Numbered from the stretch's first letter, positions 11,467-21,364 are shown. The stretch is DNA of 64,000 nucleotides from Ewingella americana (GCF_006438725.1 NZ_RCZD01000001.1:186001-250000), one strand, 5' to 3'. Numbers and translations: made by a program. The notes: generated by a model from the sequence alone, not told the origin.

Positions 11467-12671
11467 TTCGATGTACCATTTAATGCTGCCAGCATTTTAG
11501 ACAACCTTGCCGACCACGTATTATTTCCGACTAATACATCTACTTCCTCTCGACTAAAACGCGTTCGCAAAAGTTGCTGTTCGATCGCGTCGACAAAACC
11601 TGTTGCAGTATCCGCCGTAAGCATCCCCTCATTATTAGATTGAGAAAATGAAAGCGGTGTAGATACCACCGGTACTCCTGCCGCAAGATATTCATAATAT
11701 TTCATAGGGAACATCGATCGGGTGTAGTCATTAATAAGAGAAGGTAATAACCCCACCTGAATACCACGTAGGTAATCGGGAAGAGCCTGATAAGGACGAT
11801 AACCTAAAAAATGTACATTCGGCAATGTTGCCAACTCAGCGACCAGAAGGTTTTTCTGCCCCTCTCGTTCTGCACCAATAAAGACCCAATGCCAGTCAGG
11901 CTTCATACGTGCTGAATCGAGTAACAGTTGGAAATCAATTTTAAAATCGGAAAGTACGCCATGATAACCTAATCTTGGCTCGGGAATACTGGCCAAATCA
12001 TCAGGGATATTGCCTTTTTCCAACGCTTTCCCGAAGTGTCCGGCATCGACCACATTAGGAAGAAAATGGGTATTAACGTTAAACTGACCACACCGTTCTG
12101 CGAGAGCCGGAGCCGTGGCAAAGACGATATCTGCCTGTTTAAGCAAACGCTCTTCTGCATCACGAAATACTTCAGCATTGATCCCCGGTACTGCGGATAA
12201 ATCATCAACACAGTGATATAGCAGTGCACTGTTTTCCAGAGAAGAAAACAGATCCAGCATAAAAGGATGATAAGTCCAGACCAGAGGCGGATTTTTCATC
12301 TTACGGGGAAGATTGCGCCAGATAGTGACCTGAAGTAACCAACGATTTAGCCACCGCGTGAACGGATGGCGATATCCAGCGGGGATCAACAGTGGTGAAA
12401 GTACACGAATATGCGGTGCCCGTTGTGGGGCGCCAATAAAAAGCGAGCGTAGCCCTTTTGTCAGACGTTCTTTCAGGCGCTGCCAGTCACGGGTACTGGC
12501 AGCACTCGGCGTGCGTAATCCAACACTCTCAACATAGAGAACCTCTACTCCAAGATCTGCAAGCGCTTTTGCACTATGCTGCTTATTCGTCCAATAGGGT
12601 TCATCCCAGTCGGCCGTAGCAAATAATATGCAGGATTCAGGTACAGATAGCCTATCGACACTCTCAACCAC
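11463..12671 (-). CDS. Glycosyltransferase, GT4/TuaH-like group
   Basis: A 402-residue GT-B protein with segments ILFATADWDEPYWTNKQH, LLYHCVDDLSAVPG, LGYHGVLSDFKIDFQLL and, near the C-terminus, SMFPMKYYEYLAAGVPVV, the nucleotide-sugar site of transferases whose motif keeps only the final Glu. The start was set at GTG 12671, because GGAGG lies 6 nt upstream (12678-12682) and no ATG fits without a long overlap; this start overlaps the wecB stop by 8 bp. An ATG at 12731 would overlap wecB by 68 bp. The next gene starts 4 bp before its stop. Placed right after the GlcNAc epimerase, it may add an adaptor or first sugar. Confidence 0.82.
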   Translation of the reverse strand: MVESVDRLSVPESCILFATADWDEPYWTNKQHSAKALADLGVEVLYVESVGLRTPSAASTRDWQRLKERLTKGLRSLFIGAPQRAPHIRVLSPLLIPAGYRHPFTRWLNRWLLQVTIWRNLPRKMKNPPLVWTYHPFMLDLFSSLENSALLYHCVDDLSAVPGINAEVFRDAEERLLKQADIVFATAPALAERCGQFNVNTHFLPNVVDAGHFGKALEKGNIPDDLASIPEPRLGYHGVLSDFKIDFQLLLDSARMKPDWHWVFIGAEREGQKNLLVAELATLPNVHFLGYRPYQALPDYLRGIQVGLLPSLINDYTRSMFPMKYYEYLAAGVPVVSTPLSFSQSNNEGMLTADTATGFVDAIEQQLLRTRFSREEVDVLVGNNTWSARLSKMLAALNGTSK

Positions 12672-13791
12672 GAAACGCCTCCACCGGCTGCCCAAGCAAT
12701 GCATCCGCAATTCGTTTGGCGGCCTTCCCATCCCCGTAAGGAGTCGGCAATGTTTTCAATTTGTCTACCATCTCTGGATGGGTAAGCCAATAATCAACTG
12801 CCTTTTCTATACGTTCAGGGTTTTGTCCAGCCAATATAGCGAACCCAGCTTCAACGCCCTCCATACGCTCCGTGTGCTCACGCATAACCACAACCGGAGT
12901 CCCAAATGTAGGTGCTTCCTCCTGAATTCCCCCTGAATCAGATATAACAAGTCTTGCATTCGCAATAAGGTAAAGACTCGTATGATAATCAACCGGCTCG
13001 GTAAGAAGTAGATTAGGGATGTGCCCGAGGATCCGCCGAACCGGGATGCTTACTGCCGGGTTAAGATGAACAGGAAATACCCACCGCAAATCGGTATTAC
13101 GATCACATAAGCGTGCGATCATATGACAGATATTTTCCATTACCGCACCGAAATTCTCGCGTCGATGACACGTCAGCAATACATAGGGTGCTGCGGCCGT
13201 CCAGCTTTCAAGTTCAGCGGAGAGGGCTTTAGGTTTGCCATCTGACCAGGATTCGCTCGCCTGATAAATGGCGTCCACTACGCTATTGCCAGTCACAATA
13301 ATGGCATCTTCAGCAATATTTTCTAACCGTAATGCGGCGGCAGCTGCAGATGTTGGTGCACAATGCAGCGTGGCAATTCTTGCCAGTAAGCTTCGGTTGG
13401 CCTCTTCCGGAAACGGGCTTGCCAAATCACCCGTTCGTAAGCCAGCTTCAATATGAGCCACACGAATGCCTCGATGGAAGGCCGCTAAACCTGCGCAGAA
13501 AGCCGTTGTCGTATCACCCTGAACCACCACCCAATCAGGTTGTTCTTGTTCAAGAACCTCATCAAATGCGCTGAGCTGGCGAGAAGCAAGGATATTCAAC
13601 GAACGTCCCGGACTCATGGTATCGAGTTGAATATCAGGTACCAGAGAAAACGCCTCCAGAGCCTGAGTGAGCATTTCTCGATGTTGCCCGCTGGCGCAAA
13701 TTCGCACCTCCGCACGCCCAAGCAAAGCCTGAATCACTGGAGCGAGTTTGATCACTTCAGGTCGAGTCCCTAACGCTACGAGGATCTTCAT
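12664..13791 (-). CDS. wecB: UDP-N-acetylglucosamine 2-epimerase (non-hydrolysing)
   Basis: A 375-residue GT-B-fold epimerase interconverting UDP-GlcNAc and UDP-ManNAc in the cytoplasm. The opening MKILVALGTRPEVIKLAPVI is diagnostic. Catalytic acids fit at D93 (VVQGDTTTAF), E115 (HIEAGLRTG) and E129-E130 (FPEEANR), and the UDP-binding tail ISDSGGIQEEAPTFG is intact. The usual genomic wecB lies in the enterobacterial common antigen operon, so this is probably a second, polysaccharide-specific copy. It implies that ManNAc or a derivative enters this glycan, or serves the neighbouring deacetylase and CapK-like enzymes. Its start overlaps the deacetylase stop by 4 bp. Confidence 0.93.
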   Translation of the reverse strand: MKILVALGTRPEVIKLAPVIQALLGRAEVRICASGQHREMLTQALEAFSLVPDIQLDTMSPGRSLNILASRQLSAFDEVLEQEQPDWVVVQGDTTTAFCAGLAAFHRGIRVAHIEAGLRTGDLASPFPEEANRSLLARIATLHCAPTSAAAAALRLENIAEDAIIVTGNSVVDAIYQASESWSDGKPKALSAELESWTAAAPYVLLTCHRRENFGAVMENICHMIARLCDRNTDLRWVFPVHLNPAVSIPVRRILGHIPNLLLTEPVDYHTSLYLIANARLVISDSGGIQEEAPTFGTPVVVMREHTERMEGVEAGFAILAGQNPERIEKAVDYWLTHPEMVDKLKTLPTPYGDGKAAKRIADALLGQPVEAFRG

Positions 13792-15350
13792 ACCAGCACG
13801 ACTCCATCAGTAATTTCGTATAGTGAACCGCAGAACTCTGCCGCAAATCTAAGACCATTACTTGTCTGAGGGACACTGGCAATCCATGTATTCCCCTCAC
13901 GACTAAATTGAATCGCAGCACGGGAACGCAGAAAATCAAGGGCCTGGCACTCATCTAAAAAGAGAGGTTGCGCTGACTTCTCGCGAATGTACGTAATAAA
14001 ATCTTTATGCGCAGCAGCACGGCTTTCCTCATCCGACCAACCATACTGATATCTATTAGAGAAAGGATGATCAAGATAGCCAAAGAGCGTCCGGGTTTCC
14101 GATGCACGATCAAAGGATTGCTTGAAAATCGCCAGAGGGTCGCCGTTAGCCAACATACAATCACCATGCATCATACTTTGTTGAGAGTGACCGACAAAAC
14201 CTCGTGGTAGGTGAGCCAACTCCCCGCCCCGGGCGATCAAAAATTCGGGGTCATTGCGTATAATGCCACCAATGCAGCCCAGATAACCGGCGTCGCAAAG
14301 AGCCGCCAGGGCATAGTCAGGTGACTGATGGAAAGGAGAGACCGCATAATTCACACGTATCCCGGTCACTTTCTCAATTTTATCTCGCGATTCAACGCCT
14401 TCCCAATGGGCTGCCTCATAGCTTCCGCCCCAATTGGGGGCGTGGGTGGCAGTATGAGACAAGATTGCACCACCCGCTGCGATAAACGTCTGTAAAAACT
14501 CGGCATGGTTTTCATTAGGTAAGTTATTGGTATGAAGCGCTAACGAAAGTGGCACACCGGCTTCACAATAGGTCTGCCAGAGCGGTTTCGCTGACGCGAT
14601 GTCTTCATCACAATCGAGTCGCATGGTAATAGCAGCATCATGGCCAAAAGGGATTTCGCTCAATACCGGCTGGCACGGTAACGTTTCATAGCGCCAGTTG
14701 CTAATAAATGTCTCAATCAGTCGCCATTCAAAAGAGTCAATAAGGCCAACCTCACGGTTAACCCAAAGAACACTGGTTTCCCGCTCATCAAAGAGCGCGC
14801 AATAAGTGGCAAGGACCTGCCCATCAAGCTGAATATTGGCAACTTCGGCAGAGTCTGGTGCCCGAAGGCCTGCTGCGATGCTCCAGATAGAACCTTCTGC
14901 ACGAACAGCTCCAAACCCAAGATTGTTCCACTCATCGGTGAAATCAAAACGCTCTAGAGCACGATGCCAATCCTGTGACTCAAGTAGAGGGGCAGAAGAG
15001 AGGTAACGAATTGATGCTCTACTTTCGGCATATTGGCCACTCTTCGCTGCTGAACTACGAGCCCAGTGATCGGTAGGTTCGGGCAATGCCTTTAAAGTGA
15101 TACCAAAGTGATTTAACAAGCAATCAGGAAGCCGCCCAAAAAGGATAAGCTTGCGCTTTCCTACACTCAGCCATGCAAGCAGCTCTTTTCCAAGCGCTTC
15201 ATCAGGATTAATCGCTAAAAGAAAATTCGTTTGCGTCAGGTCGCCGGAAGCGATCGCACTGGCACCGGAAGTGCTTACAGAACGACGAATAGCCGCAAGC
15301 ACCAGTTCACCCGTATAACGATCTGGCCAACTATAGAGAGTACCTATCAT
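13788..15350 (-). CDS. Polysaccharide deacetylase-like protein (NodB/CE4 core) with a large N-terminal region
   Basis: A 520-residue protein. The second half looks like a CE4 carbohydrate deacetylase: an Asp motif MRLDCDED (244-250), the metal-binding SHTATH (298-303), then VSPFHQSPDYAL and a late YLDHPFSNRY. The first 230 residues resemble no domain I can name and may bind the substrate or act as a gatekeeper domain. No signal peptide is visible, so it should act in the cytoplasm, perhaps on a lipid-linked or nucleotide-linked N-acetyl sugar. It overlaps both neighbours by 4 bp, tying it to wecB and the CapK-like gene. The metal site and catalytic Asp seem present; activity is inferred. Confidence 0.75.
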   Translation of the reverse strand: MIGTLYSWPDRYTGELVLAAIRRSVSTSGASAIASGDLTQTNFLLAINPDEALGKELLAWLSVGKRKLILFGRLPDCLLNHFGITLKALPEPTDHWARSSAAKSGQYAESRASIRYLSSAPLLESQDWHRALERFDFTDEWNNLGFGAVRAEGSIWSIAAGLRAPDSAEVANIQLDGQVLATYCALFDERETSVLWVNREVGLIDSFEWRLIETFISNWRYETLPCQPVLSEIPFGHDAAITMRLDCDEDIASAKPLWQTYCEAGVPLSLALHTNNLPNENHAEFLQTFIAAGGAILSHTATHAPNWGGSYEAAHWEGVESRDKIEKVTGIRVNYAVSPFHQSPDYALAALCDAGYLGCIGGIIRNDPEFLIARGGELAHLPRGFVGHSQQSMMHGDCMLANGDPLAIFKQSFDRASETRTLFGYLDHPFSNRYQYGWSDEESRAAAHKDFITYIREKSAQPLFLDECQALDFLRSRAAIQFSREGNTWIASVPQTSNGLRFAAEFCGSLYEITDGVVLV

Positions 15351-16756
15351 GCAGTCACCACATGGCGAAATTTGGCACGATGACCAACACGGATAAAGTC
15401 ATCATGCCCAACAAATTCTACTTTCATTGCGTTAGGCCAATAGCTCTCGATTTTAGAAACGATTTGGGCTAATTCAGCATGAGGCTCAGGAACAATACGC
15501 ATAATAGGTTGTACCCCACGCATATCGATTTGAAACTCCTGAATGCCACCGACTCGGTAATCAAGCATATCCTGAATGGTATGCGTTGGGTAAGCAACGC
15601 CATCTAAATGGATAATGTCATGAATACGTCCGGTGACGTCGGCCAGATAAAAACCATCCTCACGTTGCTCAACGCGTGCTAAGTCGCCGGTGGTATAACG
15701 AATAAGAGGCATCAGTCGGTTATGAAACCCGGTAAATACTAGTTCATGCTCGCCGGATTGATTGACATGCCCTTCAGGCCATCCTTCCGAATCAAGAACT
15801 TGTAACCCGTTTTCGTTCCCGTAGAGCTCATAAGCCATGACTCCCAGCTCAGCCAGCCCATAACGATCGACAACCCGTACCCCAAGACAGCGGGAGATGG
15901 TTTCGCGCATATGAGGTTCAAGCAATTCACCACTCGACTCAAAGACTTCAAAACTTTTCGCACTGCCAAACTCACGCTCTATGTAACATGCTAATGCGTA
16001 AATCGTGGACGGATGTGCGTGAACCATATAAGGCTTGCGGCGCTTAAGCGTTTGCCAGATTTCGGCCAGCCCCACATCATCTAACCTATCGAAGAAGATA
16101 TTGCTGCGATTCATGGCAAAGCATTTAAAATCTTCGAGCGTTGGCCAGCCCGGATCAACCATATCAGGGAAACGACATGCGAAATGTAGCTCTGAACGGC
16201 GTTTAGTATTACCTGCGGACTCACGGGCAAAAAGCGTAACAGCAGCCGACCAGTCAGCTGCCGGTTGATCGTAAGCAATATGGCAGGATAAGCCGGTGGA
16301 ACCACCGGTTTTACACATATGATGACGCACGTCATTCAGGGAGCGCGAATAGAGACGTTCCCCTTGTTCACGAATGATATCTTTGGTCAATAAGGGCAAA
16401 TCTTGTAAATATCGCACATCATGGGCAACAGAATCTGGATTGAAACCTGTCGCGGCAAAGAGTTCACGGTAGTACGGTACTTCCTTACCAGCAAACTGCA
16501 ATGTATCCACTAGCGCTGCTTTAGCCTGCTCTAAACGCTGAGCAAAAGGCTGACGATAATGACGCCGCAGTGCATGCACTTTTTCTCTGATTTGGCGCTT
16601 CTCATGTTTCTCTGCAAGGGGGTAAGCGATATTCGCGCTTACCAAACCTTTAATAAAACTAAAAGGTTGCACAGAGAACAGTCGCTCAGAGGCGAGAATC
16701 AAAGGGTGCTGTGAAGAGATCTTTATATCAGATAGCTTCAAAATTACCCCCGCCAT
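15347..16756 (-). CDS. CapK/PaaK-like adenylate-forming enzyme
   Basis: A 469-residue protein of the phenylacetate-CoA ligase (PaaK)/CapK family, which activates carboxylates with ATP. Visible motifs: the P-loop KTGGSTG (149-155), DRYGLAELG around residues 310-320 and RYTTGDLARV with TGRIHDIIHLDGV in the C-terminal half. CapK-like proteins recur in polysaccharide clusters but their substrates are mostly unknown; adding an acyl or amino-acid group to an amino sugar is a reasonable idea next to a deacetylase. I set the start at ATG 16756, a 29-bp overlap with wzt; a TTG a few codons later would give a shorter overlap, and ATG 16831 a longer one. Confidence 0.8.
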   Translation of the reverse strand: MAGVILKLSDIKISSQHPLILASERLFSVQPFSFIKGLVSANIAYPLAEKHEKRQIREKVHALRRHYRQPFAQRLEQAKAALVDTLQFAGKEVPYYRELFAATGFNPDSVAHDVRYLQDLPLLTKDIIREQGERLYSRSLNDVRHHMCKTGGSTGLSCHIAYDQPAADWSAAVTLFARESAGNTKRRSELHFACRFPDMVDPGWPTLEDFKCFAMNRSNIFFDRLDDVGLAEIWQTLKRRKPYMVHAHPSTIYALACYIEREFGSAKSFEVFESSGELLEPHMRETISRCLGVRVVDRYGLAELGVMAYELYGNENGLQVLDSEGWPEGHVNQSGEHELVFTGFHNRLMPLIRYTTGDLARVEQREDGFYLADVTGRIHDIIHLDGVAYPTHTIQDMLDYRVGGIQEFQIDMRGVQPIMRIVPEPHAELAQIVSKIESYWPNAMKVEFVGHDDFIRVGHRAKFRHVVTA

Positions 16757-17480
16757 CCACGGTATCCAGGTTTTCATCGCTGACAATAACGCCGTGTTCA
16801 AGATGGATTTTGCGATTACAAACCCGGGCAATAAGATCAGGGGAGTGTGAGGCTAAAACCAGAATCGAGGCCTTACTGACTAAAGAATCCAGACGCGTGG
16901 CCGCTTTGGCGCTAAATTCAGCATCACCAACGCTTAGCCATTCATCCATAATCAAAATTTCGGCATCTACGCTGGTTGAAATAGCAAATGCCAGACGTAA
17001 CTGCATCCCACTGGAATAAGTACGTACAGGTAAATTGAGATAATCGCCTAAACCTGTGAAATCAGCAATTTCATCAATTTTACTGCGAATATGTGCGGGT
17101 TTAAGGCCATCCGTAATACCGCGTAAATAGATATTTTCAAAACCGGAAGCATCTGGATCAATCCCGGTTGAAACATCGAGTAACGAAGCTATGCGCCCGT
17201 GTATAGAGAGCTTCCCATATACAGGTGCATAGACACCTGAAAGCACACGTAAAAGAGTCGTTTTACCTGAGCCATTGTGACCACTCAGACCAACTCGGTC
17301 TCCTTCACGAATATCAAAATCTATCTCGTTAAGTGCACGCACTATAGGGTGTTTACCAACATTAACCCCTATGCGACCACCGGTTGTGAGATGCATGACA
17401 GTGTTTTTAAGCGAACGATGTGAGTTATCAAAAATGGGGAACTCAACACAGAGTTTTTCGGCACGAATATGTGTTTGCAT
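16728..17480 (-). CDS. wzt: Polysaccharide ABC exporter, ATP-binding protein
   Basis: The 250-residue ATPase of an ABC-2 polysaccharide exporter. Walker A GHNGSGKT is at 67-74, the signature YSSGMQ at 155-160 and Walker B ILIMDEW at about 175-181, with the family insertion HLTTGGRIG near residue 31. It ends shortly after the ATPase domain, so it lacks the extra C-terminal carbohydrate-binding domain of E. coli O8/O9a Wzt. By precedent such short forms (Klebsiella O2a type) export without recognising a non-reducing end cap. It pairs with wzm 4 bp upstream and moves the lipid-linked polymer across the inner membrane. Confidence 0.95.
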   Translation of the reverse strand: MQTHIRAEKLCVEFPIFDNSHRSLKNTVMHLTTGGRIGVNVGKHPIVRALNEIDFDIREGDRVGLSGHNGSGKTTLLRVLSGVYAPVYGKLSIHGRIASLLDVSTGIDPDASGFENIYLRGITDGLKPAHIRSKIDEIADFTGLGDYLNLPVRTYSSGMQLRLAFAISTSVDAEILIMDEWLSVGDAEFSAKAATRLDSLVSKASILVLASHSPDLIARVCNRKIHLEHGVIVSDENLDTVDGGGNFEAI

Positions 17481-17484
17481 AATA

Positions 17485-18333
17485 TTACAACCAGTAGGCT
17501 ACACGGTCGCGGTAGCGAATCATCAGATACTGAGCAAAAGCAAAACCAACGATCAGTAATGCAATGCTAGATGCCCAGGATATAAGCGGTACAGGGCTGC
17601 CTAAAATAGGCGCGCGTACAATCTCAATCAGGTGATAAAAAGGGTTAAAGTCAGCTATCCAGGCGCGACCTTTAAGCGCTGAGGTCTGCCACATAACAGG
17701 TGTAACAAAAAAGCAAACCTGGAAAAGACTACCGATTATTGGTGCGACATCCCGGAAACGTGCACAAAGAATACCGAAAACGACGCCCGACCATACAGCG
17801 TTAAGCAATACGATAAATAAACCAGGGATAATCCAAAGTATTTCAAATGTCACCATATGCCCAAAAAGGAGCATAAATAAAATGACGACAGGTAAGCTAT
17901 GCAACAGGATGATAAAGTTACGCCAAGCCATGCGACAGACATGAGTAGTGAGTGGCATACGTACCTGCTTAATGATATGGGCAGACCCTATCAAGCTAAT
18001 GCACCCCTCATTAGCTGCGGTACTTATAAACTGCCACACAACCAGCCCGACCCCCAGATAGGGTAAGTAGGTAGAAATGTCCTGCCCCAGAAGCTCTGAA
18101 TAAAGGAAACCTAAGGCTCCTACCATTATCAGCGTCGTGAGTGTAAACCAGAAAGGCCCCAGAACAGATCGGCGATAGCGCTGACGGATATCGTGCCACC
18201 CCCAAATCAACCAGACATGATATGCCCTGATACCCTCAAGCAGATCGGTTTTACCGTTATGCTCTTTCCAACCAGAGGGAGCGCTATTTGTTTTGGTCGT
18301 CTCATGCGTCAAATCAGAGATGTTGGGATTCAT
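17485..18333 (-). CDS. wzm: Polysaccharide ABC exporter, permease
   Basis: A 282-residue inner-membrane permease of the ABC-2 type with about six hydrophobic segments. The N-terminal amphipathic stretch WGWHDIRQRYRRSVLGPFWFTL is the typical gate region, and FFVTPVMWQ plus DFNPFYHLIEIVRAPILG near the C-terminus are family hallmarks. With Wzt it exports the undecaprenyl-linked polysaccharide to the periplasm for ligation to lipid A-core. It lies 4 bp from wzt and 230 bp downstream of manB. Confidence 0.95.
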   Translation of the reverse strand: MNPNISDLTHETTKTNSAPSGWKEHNGKTDLLEGIRAYHVWLIWGWHDIRQRYRRSVLGPFWFTLTTLIMVGALGFLYSELLGQDISTYLPYLGVGLVVWQFISTAANEGCISLIGSAHIIKQVRMPLTTHVCRMAWRNFIILLHSLPVVILFMLLFGHMVTFEILWIIPGLFIVLLNAVWSGVVFGILCARFRDVAPIIGSLFQVCFFVTPVMWQTSALKGRAWIADFNPFYHLIEIVRAPILGSPVPLISWASSIALLIVGFAFAQYLMIRYRDRVAYWL

Positions 18334-18408
18334 TTCGTAATTGCCTTCAAGATAAATAAAACAAGTTCCTATAAGATCGACATTGAGGGCTGACTAGCTT
18401 TACGCCAC

Positions 18409-18442
18409 AAGGAAGGGAGTGATTAAATCTCGTCCCTTCCTT
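18409..18442. repeat. Perfect 10-bp inverted repeat between manB and wzm
   Basis: Arms AAGGAAGGGA and TCCCTTCCTT with a 14-nt loop, in the 230-bp gap between manB and wzm. The pyrimidine-rich run that would make it a terminator is on the plus-strand side (CTTCTTTATC), against the direction of the operon, so termination of the operon transcript here is doubtful. Confidence 0.6.
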
Positions 18443-18563
18443 CTTCTTTATCTAAAGTGGTTCACAGCACATTTACAGAACTATAGAGGTTATACAGAAA
18501 AACCTCTCACTAACGACAAAAAAGCAATATTTCGACATTATTTCCAATAACTATAAAAAATAT

Positions 18564-19934
18564 TTACATCTTTATCAAACGTTCAACTTCAGCAACTTTA
18601 TCCCATACTAATTCAGGCTGGCCTCGGCTCTCAATATTCAGGCGCAGGAGCGGCTCAGTATTAGAAGTGCGTACGTTCAAACGCCATTCTGGCATATCAA
18701 TACTTAATCCATCAGTAAAATCAATAGATACAGCATCAGTATTAAATTCATTCTCTATTCTTGCGAGAATAGCTTGCGCATCGGTAACTCTATAGTTGAT
18801 TTCACCACTGCAAGGATAGGCCTGCATGGCTGCGCTAACGAGTTTCGATAAGGTCGTGTTCTTAGAGGAGATAAGTTCAATAACCAGCAACCATGGGATC
18901 ATGCCGCTGTCACAATAGGCAAAGTCTCTAAAGTAATGATGAGCACTCATTTCACCACCATAGATAGCATCTTCTTTTCGCATTCTCTCTTTAATAAAGG
19001 CATGCCCTGTTTTTGACATTATAGGAATACCATTTAATTTATCTACAATATCAATTGTATTCCAGGAAAGTCGAGGGTCATGGATGATTTTGGCGCCTGA
19101 CTCTTTTTGTAAAAATGCTTCAGCCAGCAAACCTACAATATAATATCCTTCGATAAAATTGGCTTGATCATCGAACATAAAGCATCTGTCAAAATCGCCG
19201 TCAAATGCTATACCCATATCAGCCGAGAATTTATTAACGGCATTTGAGGTATCTGCACGGCACTCAGGTAAAAGTGGATTAGGAATACCGTTCGGGAAAT
19301 TTCCATCAGCATCATGATGAATTTTTACAAACTCTACAGGTGCTTTGCCGGCTTTAAAACGCTTTTCAATCTCATCGATTACATGTCCAGCGGCACCATT
19401 ACCAGAGTTGATAACTACCCTCAACTTGCTTTTAAAATTATCAAAGTCAACATAACTCATTAAATGGTCAACATACTCTTTCAAAACAGATATTTTCGAG
19501 TAAGAACCTTTAGTATTTATATCGCTGCTAAAATTATTTTCTTCAGCTAATCTTTTTATTTCGTTTAAACCTGTATCGCTACTGACAGGTCTGGCACCTT
19601 CACGTACCAGTTTCATCCCATTATAATCCATTGGGTTATGGCTGGCAGTGACTTCAATACCCCCATCAATTCCCAGATGAAAAGTAGCAAAGTAAATTTC
19701 TTCAGTGCCTGACATGCCAATATCCAAGACATCAGCCCCGGCATCCATTAACCCTTCAGCCAAAGCCATCTTAAGTTCTTCGCTCGTCAGTCTTACATCG
19801 CCGCCTAATACAACTTTTTTAGGCTTAAAATATTCACCAAAGGCTCGACCAATACGATAGGCAATATCGGTGTTTAATTCTGCACCTAATTTGCCGCGAA
19901 TGTCATAAGCTTTAAAACAAGTTAAAGTATCCAT
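18564..19934 (-). CDS. manB: Phosphomannomutase
   Basis: A 456-residue alpha-D-phosphohexomutase converting mannose-6-phosphate to mannose-1-phosphate. The phosphoserine loop TASHNP is at 96-101 (Ser98), the metal-binding DGDFDR at 245-250, the sugar-specificity loop [10 protein letters not shown] follows, and the phosphate-binding [12 protein letters not shown] is near the C-terminus. The GEMSAHH form is that of CpsG/ManB rather than PGM or GlmM. It is 17 bp downstream of manC, and together they supply GDP-mannose to gmd. Some clusters call this gene cpsG or rfbK. Confidence 0.96.
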   Translation of the reverse strand: MDTLTCFKAYDIRGKLGAELNTDIAYRIGRAFGEYFKPKKVVLGGDVRLTSEELKMALAEGLMDAGADVLDIGMSGTEEIYFATFHLGIDGGIEVTASHNPMDYNGMKLVREGARPVSSDTGLNEIKRLAEENNFSSDINTKGSYSKISVLKEYVDHLMSYVDFDNFKSKLRVVINSGNGAAGHVIDEIEKRFKAGKAPVEFVKIHHDADGNFPNGIPNPLLPECRADTSNAVNKFSADMGIAFDGDFDRCFMFDDQANFIEGYYIVGLLAEAFLQKESGAKIIHDPRLSWNTIDIVDKLNGIPIMSKTGHAFIKERMRKEDAIYGGEMSAHHYFRDFAYCDSGMIPWLLVIELISSKNTTLSKLVSAAMQAYPCSGEINYRVTDAQAILARIENEFNTDAVSIDFTDGLSIDMPEWRLNVRTSNTEPLLRLNIESRGQPELVWDKVAEVERLIKM

Positions 19935-19951
19935 TTAAAATATCCTTAGAC

Positions 19952-21364
19952 TCAGTTACGGCCGTATTGATCTTGAATACGAACAACATCATCATTGCCC
20001 AAATAAGAACCAGATCTAACTTCAAGCAATTCCAAAGGAATTTTTCCAGGATTCTCTAACATGTGAACAGATCCAATAGGAATAAAGGTTGACTGATTTT
20101 CAGTAAGTAAGAATGTCTTATCACCAATTGTTACTTTGGCCGTTCCTGCCAAAATTATCCAATGCTCGGCGCGGTGATGATGCATTTGTAATGAGAAAGA
20201 TCCTCCAGGGATGACAGTTACGCGGTTAACATTGAAGCGTTTTTCAGCCACTACTGCATCGCAACGTCCCCAAGGCCGATAAATATCACGGTGATGGCGG
20301 TATTCACTTCTTTCATTGGCTTTCAAGTATTCAACAACCCGCTTAACGTCCTGTACCTGTGACTTATCGATGACCAATACAGCATCTTTAGTATTGACTA
20401 TAACTAAGTTTTTAACGCCAACAGCGGCGATGAGTTTTTCATCTGTATTGACATAACAATTATCGGTATTGTGTAAGAACACATCTCCGGTCACTGCATT
20501 ATCATTACTGTCTTTACTATTCACTTCCCATAGAGCAGACCAAGAGCCCACATCGCTCCAATCAGCATCTAATGGCACGACCATACCATCGTTGGTTTTT
20601 TCCATAACGGCATAATCGATGGATTCATCCGGACAAGATGAAAAAATATCTTTATCAATGGAAATAAAATCCGAATTATTTATTTGGCTGCTAAGAGCAT
20701 TTTCACAGGCTTCTAAAATATCCGGCCTAAATTTTTCCAACTCCTGAAGATATTTGTTGGCACGGAACATAAACATACCGCTGTTCCAGTAATAATCACC
20801 AGATGAAATATATTGCTCGGCAGTTTCTTTATTGGGCTTTTCAACAAAACACTTAACCTGGTACCCTTCATTATGTGTACCAATATGTTCACCGCGCTGT
20901 ATGTAACCGTAACCGGTTTCTGCTCCCGCCGGAACGATCCCAAAGGTGACTAATTTATCAGCGGATGCAAATGGAATTGCTTTAGCAATAGCCCGATGGA
21001 ACTCCTTAACATTATTGATAACATGATCTGCTGCAAGGACCAGCATGATCGGGTCATCACCTTCTTTAATTGCGTTTAAGGCAGCCAGAGCAATGGCTGG
21101 TGCAGTATTACGGCCAACGGGTTCTAATATTATATTATTAGATAATTTTTGGATTTCACGTAACTGCTCTGCAACCAGGAAACGGTGCTCTTCATTACAA
21201 ATAACGACAGGTTCTCTCACTTCTAAGTCATCAAGACGCAATAGCGTTTCTTGTAACATGGAGTTGGTACTGTGCAAGCGTAAGAACTGTTTTGGATACA
21301 ACTCTCTTGACATCGGCCATAAACGACTGCCTGTACCACCTGCCATTATTACTGGAAGTAACAT
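19952..21364 (-). CDS. manC: Mannose-1-phosphate guanylyltransferase
   Basis: A 470-residue enzyme making GDP-mannose from GTP and mannose-1-phosphate. The pyrophosphorylase signature [19 protein letters not shown] starts near residue 9, followed by a VEKPN motif and, at the C-terminus, a cupin-like domain with [17 protein letters not shown]. Full length for the class II, ManC/CpsB type; whether it also acts as a phosphomannose isomerase is not clear from sequence. It is the first gene after the JUMPstart element (about 80 bp downstream of it), so it is the promoter-proximal gene of the polysaccharide operon. Confidence 0.96.
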   Translation of the reverse strand: MLLPVIMAGGTGSRLWPMSRELYPKQFLRLHSTNSMLQETLLRLDDLEVREPVVICNEEHRFLVAEQLREIQKLSNNIILEPVGRNTAPAIALAALNAIKEGDDPIMLVLAADHVINNVKEFHRAIAKAIPFASADKLVTFGIVPAGAETGYGYIQRGEHIGTHNEGYQVKCFVEKPNKETAEQYISSGDYYWNSGMFMFRANKYLQELEKFRPDILEACENALSSQINNSDFISIDKDIFSSCPDESIDYAVMEKTNDGMVVPLDADWSDVGSWSALWEVNSKDSNDNAVTGDVFLHNTDNCYVNTDEKLIAAVGVKNLVIVNTKDAVLVIDKSQVQDVKRVVEYLKANERSEYRHHRDIYRPWGRCDAVVAEKRFNVNRVTVIPGGSFSLQMHHHRAEHWIILAGTAKVTIGDKTFLLTENQSTFIPIGSVHMLENPGKIPLELLEVRSGSYLGNDDVVRIQDQYGRN

